Shown: positions 8,736 to 16,632, numbered from the stretch's first letter. The stretch: 25,732 nt of DNA from a bacterium (GCA_021806125.1 JAJZYC010000005.1:1-25732); one strand, 5' to 3'. Translations and numbers: made by a program. Notes: generated from the letters alone by a model not told the origin.

Positions 8736-9758
8736 ATGAATCAACCTGTTGGCATTATCGGTTCGGGAAGTTTCGGAACGGCGCTCGCCGCCAGTTTTTC
8801 AAAATCTGCGCCTGAGGTTTATTTAAAATGCAGAAATCCTGAATTTGCCGATGAATTGAAAACTAAAAGATATAACGAATATTATTTAAAAGACGTTCTT
8901 TTAGGCGAAAATATTATAATAACCGCCGATTACGAAACCGTTTTTAAAAACTGTGGCATTATATTTCTTGCGGTTCCGTCCGTTGCGTTAAAAGATACGC
9001 TTACGAACATAAAAAAAATACGGGATAAATTTAATCTCGGCGGTTTTATATTCGTAAATACCGCAAAAGGATTGGGCGATAAATCCATGGAATTGCCACA
9101 CAAAGTTTTTGAAAGCGTTCTGGGAAGTTCCATGCTTGAAAGATACGCCGTTTTAAGCGGTCCAAGTTTTGCGGCGGAGGTGTCCCGGCATCTTCCGACG
9201 GCCGTTTGCATAGCATCGTTTAACGATAAAATTTTAAACGAATTAAAAACTTTTTTTAAAAATATAATAAACTTTAGAATATACACCTTAAACGATGTTA
9301 AAGGGGTAGAATTAGGCGGGGCGCTGAAAAACATTATCGCTATCGCCGCCGGTATATCCGACGGGCTCGGACTTGGAAATAACGCCAGGGCGGCTCTTCT
9401 AACCCGCGGAATCGTAGAAATCACAAGATTCGGCGAAGCGTTGGGAGCCGACAGGCAAACTTTTACGGGATTATCCGGTCTCGGCGATTTAATGCTGACG
9501 TCAACATCCGACTTAAGCAGAAACAGAACGGTAGGGCTCAGAATAGGCAGGGGTGAAGATATTAATTCGATTTTAAACGGTATGAAGATGGTCGCGGAAG
9601 GCGTTGCCACTACGAAATCGGTGCATAACATAGCGCAGGAAAAAAATATATATATGCCGATAACAGAAGTGGTATATTCGGTTCTTTACGAAGGACTTAA
9701 ACCGGCGGACGCTATAATTAAACTTTTGGAAAGAGACATAAAAGACGAGTTTATATAG
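8736..9758 (+). CDS. gpsA: NAD(P)+-dependent glycerol-3-phosphate dehydrogenase
   Basis: Cytosolic enzyme that reduces dihydroxyacetone phosphate to sn-glycerol-3-phosphate, the backbone for phospholipids. The 340 residues match the usual family length. The N-terminal Rossmann fold shows GSGSFGTALA (Gly9, Gly11, Gly14); NTAKGLG places the conserved Lys111; SGPSFAAEV lies at 141-149; and the catalytic lysine is Lys198 in LGGALKN, followed by the AGISDGLGLGNNARAALLTRG signature. GLSGLGDLMLT is near 245-255. The gene starts 15 bases after gyrA and has no strong Shine-Dalgarno, so it is probably read as part of the gyrA transcript. A hairpin sits directly after its stop codon. Confidence 0.96.
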   Translation: MNQPVGIIGSGSFGTALAASFSKSAPEVYLKCRNPEFADELKTKRYNEYYLKDVLLGENIIITADYETVFKNCGIIFLAVPSVALKDTLTNIKKIRDKFNLGGFIFVNTAKGLGDKSMELPHKVFESVLGSSMLERYAVLSGPSFAAEVSRHLPTAVCIASFNDKILNELKTFFKNIINFRIYTLNDVKGVELGGALKNIIAIAAGISDGLGLGNNARAALLTRGIVEITRFGEALGADRQTFTGLSGLGDLMLTSTSDLSRNRTVGLRIGRGEDINSILNGMKMVAEGVATTKSVHNIAQEKNIYMPITEVVYSVLYEGLKPADAIIKLLERDIKDEFI

Positions 9759-9761
9759 AAC

Positions 9762-9790
9762 GCGGCGACAGAATTCAATTCTGTTACCGC
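9762..9790 (+). repeat. Hairpin-forming inverted repeat after gpsA
   Basis: An 8-base perfect inverted repeat (ACAGAATT, C, AATTCTGT) is extended by GCGG and CCGC arms across a two-base mismatch. It begins 3 bases after the gpsA stop. No T-run follows on the + strand, so it is not a standard intrinsic terminator; it may protect the transcript end or act as a processing or attenuating structure before the OsmC gene. Confidence 0.5.
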
Positions 9791-9825
9791 CTCAAAATGG
9801 AATTAAAAAGGCGGGAGGGGTTATC

Positions 9826-10248
9826 GTGGGAATTAAATTAGAATATCTTAAGGATTTACAGTTTAGGGCATTTTCGGACAAAGATAACGGATATTCGGTT
9901 CTGCTCGACACTTCAAGGGAGGTCGGCGGAAGCGACGAAGGCATAAAGCCTACGGATTTAATCCTCGTCGGACTTGCCGGATGCAGTTCCATGGATATAG
10001 TTTCTATTTTAAAGAAGAAAAGGCAGAATATAACGGATTACAGGGTCAATGTTACGGGAGAAAGAGCGGAAACACACCCCCGCGTATTTACCAAGATTTC
10101 TATAATTTATGAAATTAAAGGTGAAAATATCGACGAACAGGCGGTAAAAAGAGCCGTAGAATTATCTAAAGACAAATATTGCAGCGTCTGGGCTATGTTA
10201 AAAAATGCAGTAGATATAGAGTGGTCGTATAAAATAGAAAACTGTTAA
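9826..10248 (+). CDS. OsmC/Ohr-family peroxiredoxin-like protein
   Basis: Small cytosolic protein of the OsmC superfamily, whose studied members reduce organic hydroperoxides or respond to stress. Two cysteines stand where the family has its redox pair: Cys53 in GLAGCSSMDIV and Cys119 in KDKYCSVW, each at the start of a helix. The N-terminal strand region and length (140 residues) suit the YhfA/OsmC-like branch rather than classical Ohr. The start is GTG at 9826, supported by a strong purine-rich GGGAGGGG ending 5 bases upstream and by family alignment from MGIKLEY. It sits alone between two short gaps, after the hairpin that follows gpsA. Family is clear; the natural substrate is not. Confidence 0.88.
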   Translation: MGIKLEYLKDLQFRAFSDKDNGYSVLLDTSREVGGSDEGIKPTDLILVGLAGCSSMDIVSILKKKRQNITDYRVNVTGERAETHPRVFTKISIIYEIKGENIDEQAVKRAVELSKDKYCSVWAMLKNAVDIEWSYKIENC

Positions 10249-10269
10249 AACTATTTAATAATTAAGGCT

Positions 10270-10313
10270 GGACTGGATTAAGTCCGCCGCTTAAAATGTA
10301 GAAGCGGAGGCGG
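10270..10313 (+). promoter_or_regulatory. Adjacent hairpins over the Shine-Dalgarno of the AMMECR1 gene
   Basis: Two potential stems lie in the short gap before the AMMECR1 gene: GGACT (10270-10274) with AGTCC (10281-10285), and CCGCTT (10287-10292) with AAGCGG (10302-10307), the latter extendable by outer CCG/CGG pairing. The GGAGG Shine-Dalgarno (10306-10310) is partly inside the second stem. This could limit translation, but the stems are short and the idea is inference. Confidence 0.35.
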
Positions 10314-10318
10314 TTAAT

Positions 10319-10891
10319 ATGAAATATTTCGATTTAACGGAAGACGAAAAATCTATGCTCCTAAAAATAGCAAGAAAATCGATAGAAGATAGCTTTAATA
10401 AAAGCAAAGACCTTTTTATCGACTCTAAAGAGCTGATATCTTCGCTGACGGATAATCTTAAAACTAAAGCGGGAGTATTCGTAACTCTTAAAACCGGAGG
10501 AGAACAGTTAAGAGGATGCATAGGTAATTTTAATTTCGGCATCCCGATTTACCAAAATGTTAATAATATGGCAAAAGAAGCGGCTTTCAGCGACCCGAGA
10601 TTTATGCCGTTAAATAATGCGGAACTTCAAAAAATAAAAATAGAGATATCGGTTTTAACGCCGCTCGAAAAGATAGACAGCATAGGTAATATCGAAATCG
10701 GAAAGCACGGCTTGTATCTCATAAAAGGACCATGCCACGGAGTTTTGCTTCCGCAGGTCGCTACGGAATGCAATATGGATAAAGAGAGTTTTTTGGAGGC
10801 GGTTTCCATGAAGGCGGGCCTTCCGCCTGATGCCTATAAAAACGGGGCGGATATATGCACGTTCTCCGCTATAGTTTTTGGAGAAAATTAA
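10319..10891 (+). CDS. AMMECR1-family protein (AmmeMemoRadiSam system protein A)
   Basis: Member of the conserved AMMECR1 family, found from bacteria to humans and without an established biochemical role. The 190 residues show the family signature LRGCIG at 64-69, the following FSDPRF region (about 90-95), ISVLTP near 110-115, and a C-terminal segment with HGVLLPQVATE. In many anaerobes it is one part of a three-gene set with a MEMO1-like protein and a radical SAM protein; neither partner is in the window. The ATG has a GGAGG Shine-Dalgarno 8 bases upstream. Its TAA overlaps the ATG of the next gene (TAATG), so it is translationally coupled to precorrin-2 dehydrogenase, which hints at a link with tetrapyrrole metabolism. 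Confidence 0.9.
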   Translation: MKYFDLTEDEKSMLLKIARKSIEDSFNKSKDLFIDSKELISSLTDNLKTKAGVFVTLKTGGEQLRGCIGNFNFGIPIYQNVNNMAKEAAFSDPRFMPLNNAELQKIKIEISVLTPLEKIDSIGNIEIGKHGLYLIKGPCHGVLLPQVATECNMDKESFLEAVSMKAGLPPDAYKNGADICTFSAIVFGEN

Positions 10892-11535
10892 TGAAATATT
10901 ATCCGGTTAATCTCAATATATCGGGAAGGAGAGTTCTTGTCGTAGGCGGCGGAACGGTCGCCGCCAGAAAAGTGGAAAGGCTTCTTGAAAGAGAGGCTTA
11001 TATAATTTTAGTCGCTCCAGAAATATCGGACGAAATAAAAGAATACGTTAAAAAGTCTAAAATAGAATGGGTCGAAAGAGCATATAAAACAGGCGACGAA
11101 AAAGGTGCGTTTGCCGTTTTTTGTGCGGTTTCCCCGGGAAAAAAGAACGAAAAAATGGAGGAAAGCCTTTTTAAGCTGTGCGTTAAAAAAAATATTTTAA
11201 TAAATGTCGCGGACAAGCCTGAATTTTGCACATTTACTCTCCCCGCGCTCGTTTCGAGAGGGGAATTCGATATAGCCGTTTTTACAAGCGGACACAGCCC
11301 AAGGCTTGCCAGAAAAATAAGGGAAGATTTAGAAAGAGTTTACGGAGAAGAATACGATACATATGTTAAAATTCTGGGATTTATAAGAAAAGAGATTAAA
11401 ATGAAAAAATACCCGCAAAGCAGGAATCAAAAACTATTCGACGAATTAATCAATTCCGACCTTTACGAGCTTGTCAGAGATAAAAGATTTTCGGATGCCA
11501 GTCTTTTTATAAGCGATTTCCTTAAGAGGGCGTAA
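10891..11535 (+). CDS. sirC: Precorrin-2 dehydrogenase / sirohydrochlorin ferrochelatase (CysG N-terminal / Met8 type)
   Basis: NAD+-dependent enzyme that oxidises precorrin-2 to sirohydrochlorin and, in bifunctional relatives, inserts iron to give siroheme. The start at 10891 is preferred over the in-frame ATG at 10855: GGAGA ends 6 bases upstream and the family alignment begins at MKYYPVNLNI. This gives 214 residues. The Rossmann motif GGGTVAARK is at 19-27; Asp108 in NVADKPEF matches the catalytic aspartate of the Met8/CysG family; FTSGHSPRLARKIRE (131-145) is the usual C-terminal signature. It overlaps the AMMECR1 stop by one base and precedes the hemX-like gene by 4 bases. In this context it supplies siroheme, an intermediate toward heme by the Ahb route. 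Whether it has ferrochelatase activity cannot be told from sequence. Confidence 0.92.
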   Translation: MKYYPVNLNISGRRVLVVGGGTVAARKVERLLEREAYIILVAPEISDEIKEYVKKSKIEWVERAYKTGDEKGAFAVFCAVSPGKKNEKMEESLFKLCVKKNILINVADKPEFCTFTLPALVSRGEFDIAVFTSGHSPRLARKIREDLERVYGEEYDTYVKILGFIRKEIKMKKYPQSRNQKLFDELINSDLYELVRDKRFSDASLFISDFLKRA

Positions 11536-11539
11536 AATA

Positions 11540-12361
11540 ATGCTTAAAGAATTATATTTAATTCCGGTCGCTATATATATATTTTCTTACATACCCCTTT
11601 TATTTAAAAAAGAAAAGAAAATGTATAAACTATTCCTTTCTTTAATTTATACCGGTTTTGCCGTTCAAACATTGATATTTTTTATTTTTTTGAGCGTTAA
11701 GGGGCTCACCGTGCCGGTTCATATCGACAGGTTCGTATTTTTCAATGCATGGATACTTATGTTTATAGTCGTTCTGTTCGGCCTTTTTTATAAAGCCGAG
11801 TATATTCTTTTATATATTACGCCTTTAGTCGCCCTGAATTTGCTGGTAGGCTTTTTTGTTCCGCATATTCATATTAAACCCGATATACTGAATACGGACA
11901 GAACTATTCTTTTAACCCATATAGTTCTTATATTAATAGGCGATTCGTTTTTTGCCCTTGCTTTTATAGTTTCTTTAATATATATTTTTCAGGAAAGAAA
12001 AATCAAGAGTAAGAAGAATCTAAAAATTTTAGATATAAATTCCGGCAGAGGGTATAATTTAGAACTGCTGGATAGTATTAATTATCAATGTTTAAAAATA
12101 GGATTTCCGTTTATAACGTTAGGCATAGTTATGGGCATATATCTGTCGGGTTCCTTGTTCAGGACTTTTATAATAGTAAAGCCTATTGAAATTATGTCAC
12201 TGATAACATGGCTTATCTATGCGGTTCTCCTGCACGAGAGAGTGGCAAAGGGCTTAAGGGGAAAGAGGGCCGCTATTTTCAGCGTTGCAGGCTTTTTACT
12301 TATACTTTTTAGTTTAAGTTTTTCTTTTTATTTATTTCCGTCATTTCACGGATTCGAATAA
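11540..12361 (+). CDS. hemX: HemX/CcsA-like integral membrane protein
   Basis: A 273-residue membrane protein with about eight hydrophobic segments, of the cytochrome c assembly (CcsA/ResC) superfamily. The stretch HIVLILIGDSFFALAFIVSLIYIFQER (encoded near 11920-12000) and the LGIVMGIYLSGSLFR segment near 12120-12165 match the HemX-like branch that commonly stands directly before hemA. The tryptophan-rich WWD heme-handling motif of true CcsA proteins is not seen, which argues against a cytochrome c synthase. In Bacillus, HemX lowers the amount of HemA; whether that role applies here is inference. It starts 4 bases after the precorrin-2 dehydrogenase gene and ends 15 bases before hemA, so all three are very likely in one operon. 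Confidence 0.8.
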   Translation: MLKELYLIPVAIYIFSYIPLLFKKEKKMYKLFLSLIYTGFAVQTLIFFIFLSVKGLTVPVHIDRFVFFNAWILMFIVVLFGLFYKAEYILLYITPLVALNLLVGFFVPHIHIKPDILNTDRTILLTHIVLILIGDSFFALAFIVSLIYIFQERKIKSKKNLKILDINSGRGYNLELLDSINYQCLKIGFPFITLGIVMGIYLSGSLFRTFIIVKPIEIMSLITWLIYAVLLHERVAKGLRGKRAAIFSVAGFLLILFSLSFSFYLFPSFHGFE

Positions 12362-12376
12362 ATTTAAAATAATCAT

Positions 12377-13738
12377 ATGGATATTTTAATAGTAGGATTA
12401 AATCATAAATCGGCAGAAATAGGCGAAAGAGAAACGGTTTCCAAAAAACTCCTGACCGTTGAATTAAGGCAGGATTATACCTATAAACTGCTTGACCTGA
12501 AAGACGAAAACGGCAGACCTTTCGTTAAAGAGGTCGTAGTCCTTACTACCTGCAACAGGTCCGAATTTATAATGAATCTGTCTTCTTGTGCGCAGGGTAA
12601 AGGCGGCCATATAATTAAAAACTATATAGCAAAATATTTTTTCGGGGATGCCGCAGAAGAAAATATTTTCTATATGTATCTCAACGAAGATGCGGTAAGG
12701 CACTTATTCAGCGTGGCTTCAAGCTTGGATTCTATGGTAATAGGCGAACCGCAGATATTAGGACAGCTGAAGGAGGCTTACAACGAAGCCTGCAAATTTA
12801 AAAGCAGCGGCAGGTTTATAAATAAATTATTTCACAAGGCTTTTAACTGCGCTAAAACGGTCAGAACGGAAACAAGAATTTCGGCTTCTCCAGTATCGGT
12901 CAGTTATGCCGCAGTCGAGCTTTCAAAAAAAATATTTAACAGTTTAGAGGAGAAAAAAGTCCTGCTTCTCGGTGCGGGCGAGATGGGAAAGCTAACCATT
13001 AAGCATTTTATAAAATACGGGGTGCAGAACATTTATATTGCAAACAGGACAAAAGAAAATGCCGATAAATTTGTCGAAGAATCTTTTGCTGCAGCCGAAA
13101 GAGAATATTTAAAAGTTATGGACTTTTCGGAATATTATAAACTTCTGCCGCAGTCCGATATAGTTTTATGTTCCACCGGCTCCGAAGATTATGTTTTAAA
13201 ATATGCCGATATTTTACCGGTTATAAAAATTCGCAAGCAGAGGCCGTTGTTTCTAATCGATATTTCAATGCCTAGAAATATAGACCCGGAAATTAACAAA
13301 ATACCCAATGTTTATCTGTTCGATATAGACGACATAGGAAAGATGATAGAAGGAAACATAGAAATAAGGAAACAGGAAGCGGATGCCGCTAAGGAATTTG
13401 TAGAAACGGCGGTTAAAGAATTTATGAACTGGAAAGAATCCCTGAATGTCGTGCCGGTTATAATTTCTTTGAGAAAAAAGGTAAAAGATATATTAGAAAT
13501 TGAATTATCCGGATATATCGGCGACAAAAAGGAAAAAGATTTGGTAATAAATTCTTTGACGAATAAAATTCTGCATGAGCCGACTATGCTTATAAAAAAA
13601 GCGTCCGCAAACCCTGAGGGGGCAAACTCTATCGAAACGCTCAAAGCCCTTTTTAACCTTGATTCTGAAGATTTGACCGGTACGGATAAACGCGGGGAAG
13701 ATGAAAACGTCGGCAAATATATAAAACTTATAAAATAA
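12377..13738 (+). CDS. hemA: Glutamyl-tRNA reductase
   Basis: First committed enzyme of the C5 route to tetrapyrroles: reduces glutamyl-tRNA(Glu) with NADPH to glutamate-1-semialdehyde. The 453 residues contain the catalytic Cys59 in TTCNRSE, the substrate-domain signature GEPQILGQLKEAY (123-135), the NADPH-binding GAGEMG (199-204), and the long C-terminal helical dimerisation region with LFNL near its end. A Lys/Asp/Glu-rich tail of about 25 residues follows. No Shine-Dalgarno is visible before the ATG, so translation may depend on coupling with hemX upstream. The next enzyme, HemL, is not in the window. Its stop overlaps the ribosome binding site of hemC. Confidence 0.96.
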   Translation: MDILIVGLNHKSAEIGERETVSKKLLTVELRQDYTYKLLDLKDENGRPFVKEVVVLTTCNRSEFIMNLSSCAQGKGGHIIKNYIAKYFFGDAAEENIFYMYLNEDAVRHLFSVASSLDSMVIGEPQILGQLKEAYNEACKFKSSGRFINKLFHKAFNCAKTVRTETRISASPVSVSYAAVELSKKIFNSLEEKKVLLLGAGEMGKLTIKHFIKYGVQNIYIANRTKENADKFVEESFAAAEREYLKVMDFSEYYKLLPQSDIVLCSTGSEDYVLKYADILPVIKIRKQRPLFLIDISMPRNIDPEINKIPNVYLFDIDDIGKMIEGNIEIRKQEADAAKEFVETAVKEFMNWKESLNVVPVIISLRKKVKDILEIELSGYIGDKKEKDLVINSLTNKILHEPTMLIKKASANPEGANSIETLKALFNLDSEDLTGTDKRGEDENVGKYIKLIK

Positions 13739-13747
13739 AGGTAAATT

Positions 13748-14704
13748 TTGAAAATAAAAATAGGAACGAGAGGAAGCAAACTTGCTTTATATCAGGCTAA
13801 CTTAGTTAAAAAAAGGCTGTCCGAATATTACGGCGGACTTTCAAAAGATATAGACATAGAAATAATAACAATAAAAACTTCGGGAGATAAAATTTTAAAC
13901 GCGTCTTTAAGCAGTTTCGGCGGAAAAGGCTTGTTCGTAAAAGAAATAGAAGAAGCACTTTTCGGCGGAGAAGTCGATATTGCGGTTCACAGCCTGAAAG
14001 ACGTTCCGCAGATAATACCGGAGGGCTTAATATTAGGCGCGGCTTTAAAAAGGGACGATCCGAGAGACTGCGTAATTTTAAAAGACAAGCCCGAGATATC
14101 GGGAGGAACCAGCCCCGAAAATTTCGCATCGCTGTTGAAAAGCCGGGCAATCGTCGGAACTTCAAGCCTGAGAAGAAGGTCTCTTATGACGAGGTTAAAA
14201 GACGACCTTATATTTGAACCGTTAAGGGGCAATATCGACACGAGGCTCGAAAAACTCAAAAACGGTTTTTTCGACGCTATTGTTTTATCTTCCTCGGGGC
14301 TTATAAGGCTCAATCTCGAACATTATATCGATATATATTTAGACCCCGTCAAATTCATTCCCCAGTGCGGACAGGGAGTAATAGCGATTGAGCATAAAAC
14401 CGGCAGGTCCGATGTTAAAGAAATCATCGCGTCTTTAAACGACCAGGATACTTATGCCGCCGTTTTCGCCGAAAGAGCCTGCATCAGAGAGTTAAACTGC
14501 GGATGCGCGTCTCCTGTGGGAGCTTATGCTTATTTAAAAGGCGATATTTTGCGCATTAAAGGCTTCGTTTCAAACATTCAGGGGGAATATCTCGAGGATG
14601 AATTCGAAGGCGCTAAGGAAGATTACGAGAGCATCGGCAAAAGTTTAGCCTTAAGACTTATAGATAAAGGCGCTTTTGAAATACTGAGCAAAAATAATTT
14701 ATAA
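13748..14704 (+). CDS. hemC: Hydroxymethylbilane synthase (porphobilinogen deaminase)
   Basis: Polymerises four porphobilinogen units into hydroxymethylbilane. The 318-residue protein starts at TTG (13748), chosen because AAAGG ends 6 bases upstream and KIGTRGSKLALYQA aligns with the family N-terminus. Asp85 in HSLKDVP is the catalytic aspartate; the arginine-rich VGTSSLRRR binds substrate carboxylates; Cys253 in CGCASPVGA is the attachment site for the dipyrromethane cofactor. An additional Cys251 replaces the usual glycine or similar residue two positions before it. The gene follows hemA by 9 bases. A 174-base gap containing an inverted repeat separates it from cobA-hemD, so transcription across that point may be reduced. 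Confidence 0.96.
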   Translation: MKIKIGTRGSKLALYQANLVKKRLSEYYGGLSKDIDIEIITIKTSGDKILNASLSSFGGKGLFVKEIEEALFGGEVDIAVHSLKDVPQIIPEGLILGAALKRDDPRDCVILKDKPEISGGTSPENFASLLKSRAIVGTSSLRRRSLMTRLKDDLIFEPLRGNIDTRLEKLKNGFFDAIVLSSSGLIRLNLEHYIDIYLDPVKFIPQCGQGVIAIEHKTGRSDVKEIIASLNDQDTYAAVFAERACIRELNCGCASPVGAYAYLKGDILRIKGFVSNIQGEYLEDEFEGAKEDYESIGKSLALRLIDKGAFEILSKNNL

Positions 14705-14757
14705 AGTACTTTAAATCATCGTTATAAACTATTTAAATTGCTTTAACATATAACAAA

Positions 14758-14847
14758 TTCTGGATTTTCGCTTTCGCGGGAATGACCTTGGGAGTATAGG
14801 GAATTTAACCCAACTATTGTCATTCCCGCGAAAGCGGGAATCCAGAA
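14758..14847. repeat. Dispersed-type inverted repeat, 29-base arms (spurious-peptide 'WIPAFAGMT' element)
   Basis: Arms at 14758-14786 and 14819-14847 are reverse complements with 27 of 29 matches and enclose 32 bases. An inner TTGGG/CCCAA pairing extends the fold. The right arm contains TTCCCGCGAAAGCGGGAA, itself a perfect 7-base stem with a GAAA loop. The sequence type is widely seen between genes in many bacterial genomes and yields a well-known false translation (WIPAFAGMT) on the - strand, seen here as an open frame over 14743-14937 that I reject as a gene. It lies between hemC and cobA-hemD and could form a strong transcript hairpin or be a small non-autonomous element. Confidence 0.85.
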
Positions 14848-14878
14848 AATAAATTTCTTAAAAGGAACGTAAAATTCA

Positions 14879-16516
14879 ATGAAAACAAAAAAGGCTAAAA
14901 AAGATATTAAAACAGGCAATAGGAAGAAAACCGGCAAAGTATATCTTGCGGGAGCCGGACCCGGCGACCCTGAACTGCTTACTCTTAAAACTAAAAGAAT
15001 TCTCGGGGAAGCGGATGTAATAGTTTACGACAGCCTTATTTCCGAGGAAATTTTATCTTACGCAAAAGACGGGTGCGAGATAATTTATGCCGGCAAAAGG
15101 TCTTCCAACCATACTCTCCCGCAATATTCCATAAACGAACTTCTTTCGGAAAAAGCAAAAACCAATAATATCGTTTTAAGGCTTAAAGGCGGAGACCCTT
15201 ATCTTTTTGGAAGAGGAGGCGAAGAAGCCGAAAGGTTATTTAAGGACAAAATCCCTTTCGAGGTAATACCGGGCATTTCTTCTTCTTTTGCCGTTCCAGC
15301 TTATGCCGGAATACCTCTGACCCACAGGGATTACGCTTCTACCGTAGCGATTGTTACAGGCCATGAAGGGGAGCATAAGGAAAAAAGCACGATAAACTGG
15401 AAAGGACTGGCCGGCGCAGATACTATCGTTATATTAATGGGTTATAAAAATTTAGACTCCAATACGAAAAATTTAATTAAAGCAGGAAAAGATAAGGACA
15501 CGCCCTGCGCCGTAATTCAGGAAGGAACTACTTTGAACCAGAAAGCCGCCGTCGGAACTCTAAGCACGATAGCCGTAGAAGTCGAAAAAAAGGGATTAAA
15601 AAGTCCGCTTATATTAATCGTTGGAAATGTAGTCAAATTAAGAAACGCTTTAAACTGGTTCGAAAAAAGACCGTTAAGCGGCTTAAGCGTGATGGTTACG
15701 AGAGGAGAGGGGCAAGCGGGAACTTTATCGGAAAAACTTAAAAAACTCGGCGCATTCGTTATAAATATGCCGCTTATAAAAATACTCAAAGACGGCGGCG
15801 GCATAGATAGAACTAAAATCGATAAAGCCGTTAAGAATATTAAAAAATACGATTATCTTATTTTTACAAGTGCAAACGCCGTTTCCGCATTCTTTGAACG
15901 TTATTTTTCAAAAGGAATGGATGCCAGAGCTCTTTCGGGCAAGAAAATAATTTCCGTAGGCAAGGTTTCGTCTTCGGAACTTTTAAAATACGGGATACTC
16001 CCGGATATAGTTCCGCCCGAGCCTTCGCAGGCTGGAATAATAGATGTTTTGAAAGATGCCGATATTAAGGGCAAAAAAATCCTTTTTCCTCAGGCTTTAA
16101 AAATTAATAAAGAACTTCCGGAATTTCTTGCGTCTAAAGGAGCGGATACGGAAAACCTGCCGGTTTACGAAACAACTGTGCCGGAAGAATCTAAAAAAGC
16201 GATGCAGGAAATTTTCGGTTCGTTAAAAAAAACAGGCAAAAATATAGGATTGCCGGATAATTTAGATTTCGGCTCTTTTTGGATTACATTTACAAGCTAT
16301 TCTACGGTAGAAAATTTCGCAAACGCATTAGAAGGCGTTAAGAAAGGGCTTTTAAAACAAGTTATACGCTCCGGCGTCAAGTTTGCAAGCATAGGGAAGA
16401 AGACCGCCGAATATGCGTTGGGATTTGGCATAAAATCTGATATAATATCTAAAGACGTAAATATAGATTCGCTTATCGATGGAATAGTCGATTATTATAA
16501 AATAAAGCGGAATTAA
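14879..16516 (+). CDS. cobA-hemD: Fused uroporphyrinogen-III C-methyltransferase / uroporphyrinogen-III synthase
   Basis: Two-domain enzyme of 545 residues joining successive tetrapyrrole steps. After a lysine-rich 18-residue lead, residues 19-262 form the SAM-dependent methyltransferase (CobA/SUMT) with GAGPGDPELLTLK (25-37), RLKGGDPYLFGRGGEE (101-116), PGISS near 131 and GIPLTHRDYAS near 144-154; this domain makes precorrin-2. Residues from about 266 to 541 form uroporphyrinogen-III synthase (HemD), beginning at LSGLSVMVTR, with a weakly conserved sequence as is usual for HemD and TFTSYSTVENF near 462-472. The fusion sits between hemC and ahbC, consistent with directing flux toward siroheme. 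The Shine-Dalgarno (AAGGAA) is 12 bases from the ATG, longer than ideal. Different inverted repeats flank the gene on both sides. Confidence 0.93.
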   Translation: MKTKKAKKDIKTGNRKKTGKVYLAGAGPGDPELLTLKTKRILGEADVIVYDSLISEEILSYAKDGCEIIYAGKRSSNHTLPQYSINELLSEKAKTNNIVLRLKGGDPYLFGRGGEEAERLFKDKIPFEVIPGISSSFAVPAYAGIPLTHRDYASTVAIVTGHEGEHKEKSTINWKGLAGADTIVILMGYKNLDSNTKNLIKAGKDKDTPCAVIQEGTTLNQKAAVGTLSTIAVEVEKKGLKSPLILIVGNVVKLRNALNWFEKRPLSGLSVMVTRGEGQAGTLSEKLKKLGAFVINMPLIKILKDGGGIDRTKIDKAVKNIKKYDYLIFTSANAVSAFFERYFSKGMDARALSGKKIISVGKVSSSELLKYGILPDIVPPEPSQAGIIDVLKDADIKGKKILFPQALKINKELPEFLASKGADTENLPVYETTVPEESKKAMQEIFGSLKKTGKNIGLPDNLDFGSFWITFTSYSTVENFANALEGVKKGLLKQVIRSGVKFASIGKKTAEYALGFGIKSDIISKDVNIDSLIDGIVDYYKIKRN

Positions 16517-16536
16517 ATATTTGAAAAAGCAGTCAA

Positions 16537-16590
16537 AGATTTGCTCACAATGACTCCATATTGTCATTGCGAGCGAAGCGAAGCAATCTC
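16537..16590. repeat. Imperfect inverted repeat of the GAGCGAAGCGAAGCAATCTC type
   Basis: The right arm at 16563-16590 contains GAGCGAAGCGAAGCAATCTC preceded by GTCATTGC; the left arm at 16537-16554 is its reverse complement but lacks an internal segment of about eight bases (the GCTTCGCTT part). The arms enclose 8 bases. Sequences of this kind recur between genes in many bacteria. It lies in the 116-base gap before ahbC. No transposase is present, so its origin (non-autonomous element or REP-like repeat) is open. Confidence 0.8.
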
Positions 16591-16632
16591 AAGTAAATAA
16601 TTTCAAAATAAAAACTAAAGGAGAATTTATAA

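Noticed and set aside
8930..9631. 233-codon antisense open frame within gpsA
   Set aside because: Long only because of the codon bias of gpsA on the other strand; rich in Ser/Pro with no recognisable domain, while the sense frame is an intact GpsA.
10855..10857. Earlier ATG for the precorrin-2 dehydrogenase gene
   Set aside because: It would overlap the AMMECR1 gene by 37 bases and add 12 residues absent from the family; the ATG at 10891 has a good Shine-Dalgarno.
14743..14937. 64-codon open frame on the - strand across the hemC/cobA-hemD gap
   Set aside because: It translates the inverted repeat into the familiar spurious peptide containing WIPAFAGMT and runs into the start of cobA-hemD; no ribosome site or family match.
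16352..16567. 71-codon open frame on the - strand over the end of cobA-hemD
   Set aside because: Antisense to the conserved HemD C-terminus and includes repeat sequence; no independent support.
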